Below are positions 1-6,155 of a DNA stretch of 13,133 bases, piece by piece; within the stretch, counting starts at the first letter, position 1; each line of letters starts with the position of its first letter. The notes under the pieces were generated by a model. That model saw nothing but the letters and a program-made list of their open reading frames with translations. It was not told where the DNA came from and did not search any database. Source of the DNA: Balneolales bacterium (GTDB taxonomy: Bacteria > Bacteroidota > Rhodothermia > Balneolales > Natronogracilivirgulaceae); the NCBI GenBank assembly GCA_007131535.1, contig SLQI01000494.1, positions 1 through 13,133 on the forward strand, written 5' to 3'. The translations under genes were made by a program, and so were the position numbers.

Positions 1-8
1 AATTTGTC

Positions 9-93
9 ATGGCCAGTGTCTTTTTTAGAAGTTAGAGGGCTCCTAAAAATAACAAAAGCTCCGCAATCGGAGCTGGGCACTGGCCATTTTTTT
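9..93 (+). terminator. Terminator-like three-way-junction structure
   Basis: Three nested helices can be drawn. The outer helix is a perfect 10-bp pair, ATGGCCAGTG (9-18) with CACTGGCCAT (78-87). Inside are an AU-rich 7-bp hairpin (22-28 with 43-49) and a GC-rich hairpin AGCTCCG/CGGAGCT with a CAAT loop (57-63 with 68-74). A run of seven T (87-93) follows directly, as in an intrinsic terminator read on the + strand. It probably ends a transcript that enters from the left of the window. The branched shape is more elaborate than a simple terminator, so it could also be the 3' end of a structured RNA. Confidence 0.5.
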
Positions 94-723
94 ATCGTTT
101 TGGACAGATGTGAAATATAATGGTTTAGACAGTTAAGTGTACAGGTTAGACCCGCGGATTTTTCAAATGGAATAGTTGCTCCGACCTCCAGGCCGGAGTA
201 AGAAAGCTCCAAAAAATTAAAACAGGGCTTTAGCCCTATGGGTGAAGGGCTAAAGCCCTCAGTAATTACTTACCTCAGCAATGATTATAGCCTCACCAAA
301 CAACATAATATGTTCGCGGTTTTTACAGCTACCTATTTTTTTGTCGGACAACAGTGATGTTAAATGTCAAAATGTTGTTAATAATCGGGCTGATGAAAAA
401 CAATATAGAGAGCACACGTTAAACCTCTTAGTGGTTATAGACTTGATTAGGAATAAATAACCGAACAAAGAAAACCTTGGCTTGTAAATTACTAAAAAAT
501 ATTGCCGTTTCTGTATTGCTATTACCATTATCGTTTATTTTATTGTGAGCTGAAATAGCACTATAGTGGCCTTTTTGGGCCGATCGGCAGTGCAATACCT
601 CATTAAGCTTCAAACGAGAATTTTATTAAAACAGAATTAAATGATAGCATTAACTTTCCCGTTAGAGTGGGGTGAAACGAGAAAAATGTTGAATTGTAAT
701 CATATTTGATAAGCGGTGGTACT
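94..723. other. Gene-poor AT-rich intergenic region
   Basis: About 630 bases without a convincing gene. Apart from the palindromes at 180-260 the stretch is AT-rich and shows no codon structure. The one 61-codon reading frame on the minus strand (428-613) has low-complexity composition and no family resemblance. The last part must contain the promoter of the lipoprotein gene that starts at 724. CATATTTG at 701-708 is one base from the Bacteroidota -7 consensus TAnnTTTG, but I see no matching -33 TTG, so I do not call a promoter. Confidence 0.6.
180..260. repeat. REP-like pair of palindromes
   Basis: Two palindromic units lie close together. The first, CTCCGACCTCCAGGCCGGAG (about 179-198), folds on itself with a single A-C mismatch. 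The second is a perfect 14-bp inverted repeat, AGGGCTTTAGCCCT (224-237) against AGGGCTAAAGCCCT (246-259), with an 8-base spacer. Each of its arms is also a short palindrome (GGGCT/AGCCC). Paired short palindromes in intergenic DNA are typical of repetitive extragenic palindromes mobilised by RAYT (TnpA-REP) transposases. No transposase lies in the window, and copy number cannot be judged from one locus. Confidence 0.55.
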
Positions 724-1149
724 ATGCTTTATAGATTTTTGTTGTTAATAATTTTGGGAATAGGTTTTTCGGTTTATAGTTGCGCTTCGTTATCCGGTGC
801 CGGTGAGGTTCGGTATAGTGAAGATGTTGAGGATGTAAGAGAAGCATCGGCTAACGCATTGCAACGTATCGGTATGGAAATCCATGATATCAGAGATGGA
901 GTTACCTCGGATTATATCATTGTCGGAGAACGCCAGAATGCCAGTGCCCGGGTAGATTCCGAAACAGCCGGAACGCCTGAGTTAGTCCGGCTTGAAGTTG
1001 AAATTCGTGCCCTTGATGACGGCAGTGTGAGTGTTGACGCGTCAACCCCAACCGCTGCAAATTATGCTTCCACTTCCGGTACGGACCTTATTGAACAGTT
1101 TTACTCAAGTTTGGAAGAGTATGGCCTGGAGCCGGTTGATGATGAATAA
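724..1149 (+). CDS. Small lipoprotein, copy A of a tandem pair
   Basis: A 141-residue protein of unknown function. The N-terminus has a short charged start (MLYR), a hydrophobic stretch (residues 5-18) and Cys20 in the context SVYSC, which fits a permissive lipoprotein signal. The mature part is acidic, with no further membrane segment, and suggests one small mixed alpha/beta domain. It ends in a region with the motif NYAS-x-SG (113-119), shared with the next gene. I chose ATG 724 over the in-frame TTG at 706 because it gives a compact signal peptide and follows GGTGG. By length and layout it resembles small domain-of-unknown-function lipoproteins (DUF3568-like is a guess). If processed as a lipoprotein it would be modified by Lgt, encoded further along. 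Confidence 0.75.
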   Translation: MLYRFLLLIILGIGFSVYSCASLSGAGEVRYSEDVEDVREASANALQRIGMEIHDIRDGVTSDYIIVGERQNASARVDSETAGTPELVRLEVEIRALDDGSVSVDASTPTAANYASTSGTDLIEQFYSSLEEYGLEPVDDE

Positions 1150-1161
1150 ATAGTGACATTA

Positions 1162-1181
1162 AGAGTTTTCTTAAAAACTCT
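1162..1181 (+). other. Hairpin after lipoprotein A
   Basis: A perfect 8-bp stem AGAGTTTT/AAAACTCT with a CTTA loop lies 12 bases after the stop codon at 1149. It is AT-rich and has no following T-run, so it is a weak terminator candidate at best. It could stabilise the 3' end of the first lipoprotein message or attenuate read-through into the second. Confidence 0.35.
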
Positions 1182-1201
1182 GATCAGATAGTGAATGTAG
1201 T

Positions 1202-1255
1202 GCATCGAAAATCAATTTGTTACGGTCCATAGTAATATAAGCGATCTTTCGATGC
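1202..1255. repeat. 9-bp inverted repeat between the lipoprotein genes
   Basis: GCATCGAAA (1202-1210) is matched by TTTCGATGC (1247-1255) across a 36-base spacer. It lies about 105 bases ahead of the second lipoprotein start, where a promoter or operator would be expected. The spacing is wide for an RNA hairpin and would also suit a pair of protein-binding half-sites. No regulator can be named. Confidence 0.3.
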
Positions 1256-1346
1256 CGGCAGTTTAGCGGTCGCCTCATTGTGTGTCAATTGTTGGAGCGA
1301 CATGCAAGATTAAATCAATATTACTTATCTTTAGCCTGCAAACTAA

Positions 1347-1354
1347 AGAGGAAG
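1347..1354 (+). promoter_or_regulatory. Ribosome binding site for lipoprotein B
   Basis: The purine-rich stretch AGAGGAAG lies 6 bases before ATG 1361. It decides the start: the same frame opens at GTG 1280, but the extra 27 residues would bury the lipoprotein signal, and this site sits correctly for ATG 1361. It is one of the few Shine-Dalgarno-like sequences in the window. Confidence 0.55.
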
Positions 1355-1360
1355 AATACG

Positions 1361-1828
1361 ATGATGTTGAAATCTACCACTTATGCCTTAACCGTTCTGA
1401 TAGCCGGAGCCCTCTTGGTTACCGGTTGCTCATCAACCCAGAGTAGTTCTCAGACTTTGTATTATGATGAACCGCAAAGGGTATATGATGCTGTGGAAGG
1501 CGCGGTAAGTAAACTTGGGATGAGAGTTGTCGAGTATGAGGTAACCGATACCAACAACAGCTTCAAAATGCATGCGACAGAGGATAAATCGCATAATATG
1601 TACTCCCGTGATGCCGGCGCAGCACGGTTATTACGGATGTACATTGTAGCCAGTCGCCAGCCGGACGGTGCCTACAAAATTTCGGTTGATGTCCCAAGTT
1701 CCCGGAATTATGCTTCTCAAAGCGGGTATCAGTTAGAAAATGATTTCTTTCGTCATTTAAATAATGCCGGACTTACTACCGGAGAAAGTATAGCTTCGGG
1801 TGAGGAAGAATCAGTCAAAGATCTGTAA
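1361..1828 (+). CDS. Small lipoprotein, copy B of a tandem pair
   Basis: A 155-residue lipoprotein, paralogous to the gene just upstream. The signal is clear: basic N-terminus, hydrophobic core (8-20), and lipobox LVTGC with Cys23 as the acylated residue, followed by a Ser/Gln-rich linker (24-32). The domain that follows aligns with copy A over its length: YDEP..VYDAVEGAVSKLGM against YSED..VREASANALQRIGM, then a strand-rich middle, then NYAS-x-SG (116-122) and a C-terminal helix ending in an AGL/YGL-type turn. The middle is more basic and longer than in copy A, and the C-terminus carries an acidic tail. Function unknown. Its gene converges with the hydrolase gene, leaving 26 bases between the two stop codons. 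Confidence 0.85.
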   Translation: MMLKSTTYALTVLIAGALLVTGCSSTQSSSQTLYYDEPQRVYDAVEGAVSKLGMRVVEYEVTDTNNSFKMHATEDKSHNMYSRDAGAARLLRMYIVASRQPDGAYKISVDVPSSRNYASQSGYQLENDFFRHLNNAGLTTGESIASGEEESVKDL

Positions 1829-1854
1829 TTTGGTCATTGTAGCGGATTGTATTA

Positions 1855-2844
1855 TCAGCGACGTGCCGGGATTGAAATTTTCAACTCATCTATAAACTGC
1901 AGAACCCTTTTCTCAGACCAATAGATCCCATTGATGATACTATCCGCTATAAACCCGGTATGTCCGCCGTGGTCTGGAGTCTCAAGATAAAAGTGGGAAT
2001 GAGATCTCGCTTCATCCACAGGGTAGCATTTCGGTGTAAGGAAAGGGTCATCTTTGGCATTTACCAACAATAAAGGACGCTTTATCTCAGGGGTGAACCC
2101 GAGTGAACTTGCTTTTTTCCAGTAATCTTCGGCATCCCGAAACCCATGCAGCGGAGCGGTGTACCGATCGTCAAAGCCTTTGAAGTCCTTAATCTCTTCA
2201 AATCCTTCACTATTAATCAGCCCGGGATAAATCTGTTCTTTTACTTCTATTTTGGCACGCAGCATTTTAAGAAAACGCTGCATGTAAGGTTTGTTCTGAG
2301 GCCGGGTTAGTTTTTGGGAAGAAGTAGTTAAATCAATCGGAACAGAAAAAGCCACAGCCCCGGTGATGTCACCAGGCAGATTATCCCCCTGCTCCCCGAA
2401 ATATTTAATCGTGAGATTGCCGCCAAGGCTGAAACCTACAAGAAAAATCTCATGGTAGTTATAGACCGATAGAATATGCTGCAATACGGTATCCAGATCG
2501 TAAGTAGCACCACTGTGATAAAGGTAGGGTTTACGGTTAGGCACTCCGCTGCATCCTCGCATATTCCAGGCGCAGGCATCCCAACCGTTTCGATTGGCAT
2601 GGGCTACCATACCTTTAACATAATGCCGCTGCGAGTGACCTTCAAGCCCGTGAGAGATGACCATAAGTTGGTCTGAGCCCGGGGCTGACCAGTCCAGGTC
2701 TAAAAAATCTCCATCCGGAGTGGATATTCGCTCACGCCGATAGGTTACTCCCTCCACCCTGCGGAGCATCGTCGGAAGCATCGTTTGAAGATGCCCGCTT
2801 CTAATCAGAAAAGGAGCTTGATATCCGGACTTTAACAAAGGCAT
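1855..2844 (-). CDS. YheT-family alpha/beta hydrolase
   Basis: A 329-residue cytoplasmic alpha/beta hydrolase of the YheT group (COG0429), a family of putative esterases with poorly known substrates. Diagnostic features: the N-terminal GHLQT motif (17-21), the HGLEG oxyanion region (65-69), the NMRGCSG segment (94-100), the nucleophile elbow GFSLGGN with Ser139, the acid loop NAKDDPF with Asp266, and the catalytic His295 in HGGHTGF. All expected catalytic residues are present and the length is normal for the family (about 320-340). No signal peptide is seen. The gene stands alone on its strand, convergent with the lipoproteins and divergent from the small membrane-protein pair, so its promoter must lie in 2845-3003; I could not identify it. 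The family assignment is firm, the substrate unknown. Confidence 0.93.
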   Translation of the reverse strand: MPLLKSGYQAPFLIRSGHLQTMLPTMLRRVEGVTYRRERISTPDGDFLDLDWSAPGSDQLMVISHGLEGHSQRHYVKGMVAHANRNGWDACAWNMRGCSGVPNRKPYLYHSGATYDLDTVLQHILSVYNYHEIFLVGFSLGGNLTIKYFGEQGDNLPGDITGAVAFSVPIDLTTSSQKLTRPQNKPYMQRFLKMLRAKIEVKEQIYPGLINSEGFEEIKDFKGFDDRYTAPLHGFRDAEDYWKKASSLGFTPEIKRPLLLVNAKDDPFLTPKCYPVDEARSHSHFYLETPDHGGHTGFIADSIINGIYWSEKRVLQFIDELKISIPARR

Positions 2845-3003
2845 ATATGAAAATCTTTATAGTAGCTACAAGGTATAACCAATTTACTACAGCAGGTTGT
2901 ACTAAAGCTTATGAAATTTCTAAAAAGGTTGAATATTAGGAACTTACGTCAATTCGGGGAAGTTGATAAATGCATCTGATTCTTCTGAACAAAGTATTAA
3001 TTC

Positions 3004-3189
3004 ATGAGTAAAATATTTAAAACCTCAGATTACTTATTCTTCATTGCGGCACTTCTGTCTTTGGCCGTATCCGTAACCTTATGGTTTACCGGGAACCGTG
3101 AAGAGGGATTGTTTGTCGGCCTATGGGTTCCATCGATTCTCATACTGGGTGTCTATGCCAAAATTATTGTTTTACTTAAGCGAAGCTGA
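3004..3189 (+). CDS. Small two-helix membrane protein
   Basis: A 61-residue protein with two predicted membrane helices (about 10-29 and 36-57) joined by a short charged turn (GNREEG), with basic residues at both ends (KIFK, KRS). This suggests a helical hairpin with both termini in the cytoplasm. The pattern WF-x-GN-x-EEG-x-FVG-x-WVPSILILG looks like that of small conserved membrane proteins I recall from Bacteroidota, with no known function. It is too small to be an enzyme on its own. The stop is followed after two bases by the ATG of the next gene, so the two are almost certainly translated from one message and may form a complex. No clear ribosome binding site is visible. Confidence 0.7.
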   Translation: MSKIFKTSDYLFFIAALLSLAVSVTLWFTGNREEGLFVGLWVPSILILGVYAKIIVLLKRS

Positions 3190-3191
3190 CT

Positions 3192-3374
3192 ATGGAACTA
3201 TCCGGACTTATCCTCTACAACCCAACTCTGTTTTTATTCGGTATTCTCGTTTTCATTATGCTGATATCCGGATTTATATACACCATCCTGGAATACCGCA
3301 AAATGGATAAGCACCCGGAAGACTACCAAAACGGTGGAAAGAAAATCAGCATGAAAACCGGTAAGAAAACCTGA
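3192..3374 (+). CDS. Small single-helix membrane protein
   Basis: A 60-residue protein, second in the pair. One strongly hydrophobic helix (about 10-32) follows a short N-terminus, and a hydrophilic Lys-rich tail follows (EYRKMDKHPEDYQNGGKK and beyond), so the tail should be cytoplasmic. No recognised domain. The two-base gap to the preceding gene implies translational coupling. The basic tail could contact nucleic acid, lipid head groups or a protein partner, but nothing in the sequence decides this. Both reading frames are tightly packed and have a consistent hydrophobic pattern, which is why I regard them as real despite their size. Confidence 0.65.
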   Translation: MELSGLILYNPTLFLFGILVFIMLISGFIYTILEYRKMDKHPEDYQNGGKKISMKTGKKT

Positions 3375-3510
3375 TCGGGACGAACACAGCCCTGGTTCAA
3401 CGGTTTTCTGTATCTACTCAATAACAGAGTGCAGTGATCGTGCAACCATACTTATGGATCAACCCACTTGATGGAACGTCTGTTTTTGAGCATTGGTTTT
3501 TACCCCGGAA

Positions 3511-4914
3511 TCAAAACTGATCTACAATATTACTCACAAAACCGGCATTTTGTTCGGCTACTTCCTCGCTTCGATCTTCGGAGTATATACGTAAAACCGG
3601 CTCGGTTCCGGAGGGGCGTACCAGCACCCAGGAGCCATCCTCCATCCAATGCTTGATGCCATCGGTAAACTCCCACTTGATCACCTTCTTGCCATTGATC
3701 GTTTTTACCTTTTTCTCTTTGCAATGGGCGATCATTGCATGCTTTTTGGCATCTGTGGTATGCATATCTACACGGGTATTGTAGTGAGGACCGAATTCAT
3801 CAAACAGGTCCTGAACCAAGGTGCTTAGCGGTTTACCGTAATGCATCATCATTTCGGTAATGGTCAGGCCGATGAAAATCCCGTCGCGTTCCGGTATATG
3901 GCCCTTTACAGCCAATCCGCCGGACTCCTCGCCACCCAGCAGCACATCACCAGTTACAATTTTATCCGCAATGTACTTGAAGCCGATTTTCGTCGTCTCA
4001 ATCGGCAGATTGTATTTCTGCGCCTGTTTGTTCAGCAAGCTGGTGGTTGAAAACGTCTTTACTATCGTACCGGAAAGGCCCTTCTCCTGACTCAGATACT
4101 TTGCCAGAAGGGACAGCACCATGTGGGAGTCAACAAAACGGCCGTTCTCATCGAATAGCCCGACGCGGTCTGCGTCCCCGTCGTTGGCAATTCCGATATC
4201 GCACTTATTTTCCTTAACGAACTCAGCAAAAGTATGAAGGTTCTTGAGTATAGGTTCCGGTGCGGTTCCCTTGAATCCGGGATTGGTATCCGCATGCAAT
4301 TCGAAAGTTTGATCCGGCAGCAGTGTTTTGATCATCCCCTGCGATACACCATACATCGGGTCGTGACCGATTTTCAGACCGCTTGATTTAATCTTCTCAA
4401 TATCAATCCGTTCACGAATTACATCGAGAAACATGTCGTTAAGCGGCATGATTTCAATTTTACCTTCTGAAACCAGACTATGAAAATCCCGGGGTTCAAA
4501 ATCGGGATCAGCATCCGGGATGCGTGTTTCTACCGCATCGATTTGTTCCGGAGTAGCCGGTCCGCCAAACGGGGCTTTGATCTTAAATCCATTATAATTC
4601 GGAGGGTTATGACTGGCCGTGATTACGACCCCAACGGCGTCATATTCAAGCGCGGCCCAGCTTAAAGCCGGTGTAGCCGCCATCCGGTTGGCAAACCGTA
4701 CGGGGATATCCATAGAGGCAAACACCGAAGCGGTAAACTCGCTGAACTCGCGCCCCATAAAACGAGAGTCATGCCCGATGACAACTCCGTTATTAGTGAT
4801 TTCCTCATCCTTGATCCAGCGTGCAGTGGCCTGGCTGACTCTGTTTAAATTCGAATAGGTGAAATCCTTTGCAATAATGGCACGCCATCCGTCAGTTCCA
4901 AACTTGATTTCCAT
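3511..4914 (-). CDS. Alpha-D-phosphohexomutase (phosphoglucomutase/phosphomannomutase family)
   Basis: A 467-residue cytoplasmic enzyme that interconverts hexose 1- and 6-phosphates through a phosphoserine intermediate. All four family signatures are intact: FGTDGWR at the N-terminus (5-11), the catalytic loop TASHNP with Ser101, the metal loop DGDADR (Asp245, Asp247, Asp249), the sugar-binding loop GGEESGG (327-333), and the phosphate-binding loop RPSGTEP (433-439). Length is typical (450-470). The sugar loop GEESGG is the type shared by glucose- and mannose-acting members; the opening FGTDGWR also recalls phosphoglucosamine mutase, but the usual GlmM catalytic loop is SASHNP, so I favour phosphogluco/phosphomannomutase. 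The gene follows lgt on the same strand after 147 bases and could be read from the cysS-lgt message or from its own promoter. Confidence 0.93.
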   Translation of the reverse strand: MEIKFGTDGWRAIIAKDFTYSNLNRVSQATARWIKDEEITNNGVVIGHDSRFMGREFSEFTASVFASMDIPVRFANRMAATPALSWAALEYDAVGVVITASHNPPNYNGFKIKAPFGGPATPEQIDAVETRIPDADPDFEPRDFHSLVSEGKIEIMPLNDMFLDVIRERIDIEKIKSSGLKIGHDPMYGVSQGMIKTLLPDQTFELHADTNPGFKGTAPEPILKNLHTFAEFVKENKCDIGIANDGDADRVGLFDENGRFVDSHMVLSLLAKYLSQEKGLSGTIVKTFSTTSLLNKQAQKYNLPIETTKIGFKYIADKIVTGDVLLGGEESGGLAVKGHIPERDGIFIGLTITEMMMHYGKPLSTLVQDLFDEFGPHYNTRVDMHTTDAKKHAMIAHCKEKKVKTINGKKVIKWEFTDGIKHWMEDGSWVLVRPSGTEPVLRIYSEDRSEEVAEQNAGFVSNIVDQF

Positions 4915-5061
4915 ATACTTTTGCGAGTTTAAGCTTCTTGTTTATTGGTTCTGATGATTTTGCCGTCTCCGGCTTATCTGACTTCCTTATAAAAGATAGC
5001 AATACAGTATCTTAGCCTAACTTGATCAAGCCGGGTGCAGTTCCCGGAAACAGGCTCCGGT

Positions 5062-6129
5062 TTAACTTTTGGATGGGTTACGCCTCCATTTCGGAACCTG
5101 TTTCCAAAGTATCCAGATACCGAACAGGACAAACGGAATACTCAGTAACTGTCCCATTGCGAGCATCCAGTCATGAGCGAAACGGGCCGGGTCAACCTTG
5201 GTGAATTCAACAAGAATCCGGCTGCTGAAAAGCAGGATCATAAACCAACCGGTAATCAACCCAATCGGTGGATTGGATTTGTAATGACGATATATCAGTA
5301 CCAGTACTGTAAAGATCAGCAGGGCAAAGATCGCTTCGTAAAGCATGGATGGATGCCGGGGCACCTCATCAACCGATGCGAAGATTACAGCCCAGGGTAC
5401 CGAAGTTTCGATGCCGTAAATCTCCGAATTAAAAAAGTTGCCGATACGGATAAACGTTCCGCCGAAAATTACCGGAAGGGCAACCCGGTCTGTCAGCCAG
5501 AAAAACGACATATCGCCGATTCTGCGAATATAGAGATAGAGCCCGATAAGAATCCCGATGGTGGCACCGTGGCTTGCCAGACCTCCCCGCCAGATATACA
5601 AAATTTCAACAGGGTTACGCAGATAATATTCAGCTTCATAGAAAAACACGTGCCCCAGGCGCGCGCCGACTATCGTAGCTATGAGTACATAGGTAAGCAA
5701 AAGATCAACCTGTTCAATCGGTCGGCCGGCATCGCGGAAGAGTTTTCGGGTGATGAAGTATCCGGATAAAAATGCGGTGGCAAAAAGCAGGCCGTACCAA
5801 CGCAGCGTAATCGGCCCGATCTGTTCAAATGAAGGCCCGGGAAGCACTAAAAACAAAATTTGCCCGGCAACAATACACCCCGTAAACAATCCGAAGGCCT
5901 GCCAGCCGGTCAGTTGAGATGTTTGTTCTTCAGCCTTTTCCCGTTTCTTGCGCTTTCGCTTTTTTGCATTCTTTTCGGATTGCCCCTCAGTGAAGAAGGT
6001 ATTTGCAATCCAGAAATAGGCGATAATGCCAAGCAGCAATCCCAGAATATTCAAAGGAAACGGCAGCTCGATGCTGCCCAGCTCAACAAGTATGGGGTGG
6101 CCTTCCCAGTAAAAATAATTATGATCCAT
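5062..6129 (-). CDS. lgt: Prolipoprotein diacylglyceryl transferase (Lgt) with extended N-terminus
   Basis: Lgt moves a diacylglyceryl group from phosphatidylglycerol to the lipobox cysteine of pre-lipoproteins in the inner membrane. At 355 residues it is longer than the usual 260-300. Conserved segments: RWYGLLFA (110-117), GARLGHVFFY with the essential-type Arg157, GGLASHGA with His187, RIGNFFNSEIYG (228-239), RHPSMLYEA (258-266), and the C-terminal MGQLLSIPF region. Hydrophobic segments at about 25-45, 77-97, 106-128, 142-165, 185-203, 213-230, 263-281, 289-308 and 326-345 fit a polytopic protein. The extra length is at the N-terminus: an HPIL-type head and helix (11-44), a Lys/Arg-rich loop (55-67), then another helix before the canonical RWYG. 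It starts 26 bases after the cysS stop, so it is probably in one operon with cysS. Confidence 0.95.
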   Translation of the reverse strand: MDHNYFYWEGHPILVELGSIELPFPLNILGLLLGIIAYFWIANTFFTEGQSEKNAKKRKRKKREKAEEQTSQLTGWQAFGLFTGCIVAGQILFLVLPGPSFEQIGPITLRWYGLLFATAFLSGYFITRKLFRDAGRPIEQVDLLLTYVLIATIVGARLGHVFFYEAEYYLRNPVEILYIWRGGLASHGATIGILIGLYLYIRRIGDMSFFWLTDRVALPVIFGGTFIRIGNFFNSEIYGIETSVPWAVIFASVDEVPRHPSMLYEAIFALLIFTVLVLIYRHYKSNPPIGLITGWFMILLFSSRILVEFTKVDPARFAHDWMLAMGQLLSIPFVLFGIWILWKQVPKWRRNPSKS

Positions 6130-6155
6130 GAACTAAAGTTTGGAAGATTCGGAGT

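Noticed and set aside
428..613. 61-codon minus-strand frame in the left intergenic region
   Set aside because: No ribosome site, no family resemblance and AT-rich low-complexity composition; best read as chance.
706..723. Upstream TTG start for lipoprotein A
   Set aside because: ATG 724 gives a compact lipoprotein signal with a better-placed purine stretch; the TTG adds a short non-signal extension.
1292..1333. TTG and TATCTTTA as a promoter for lipoprotein B
   Set aside because: The elements are about 31 bases apart, too far for the Bacteroidota spacing of roughly 19-21.
1280..1360. GTG start 27 codons upstream of lipoprotein B
   Set aside because: It would place the signal peptide internally; ATG 1361 has a good purine-rich ribosome site.
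5173..5769. 198-codon plus-strand frame opposite lgt
   Set aside because: It lies wholly within the antisense of lgt and resembles no protein; Lgt motifs show the minus strand is coding.
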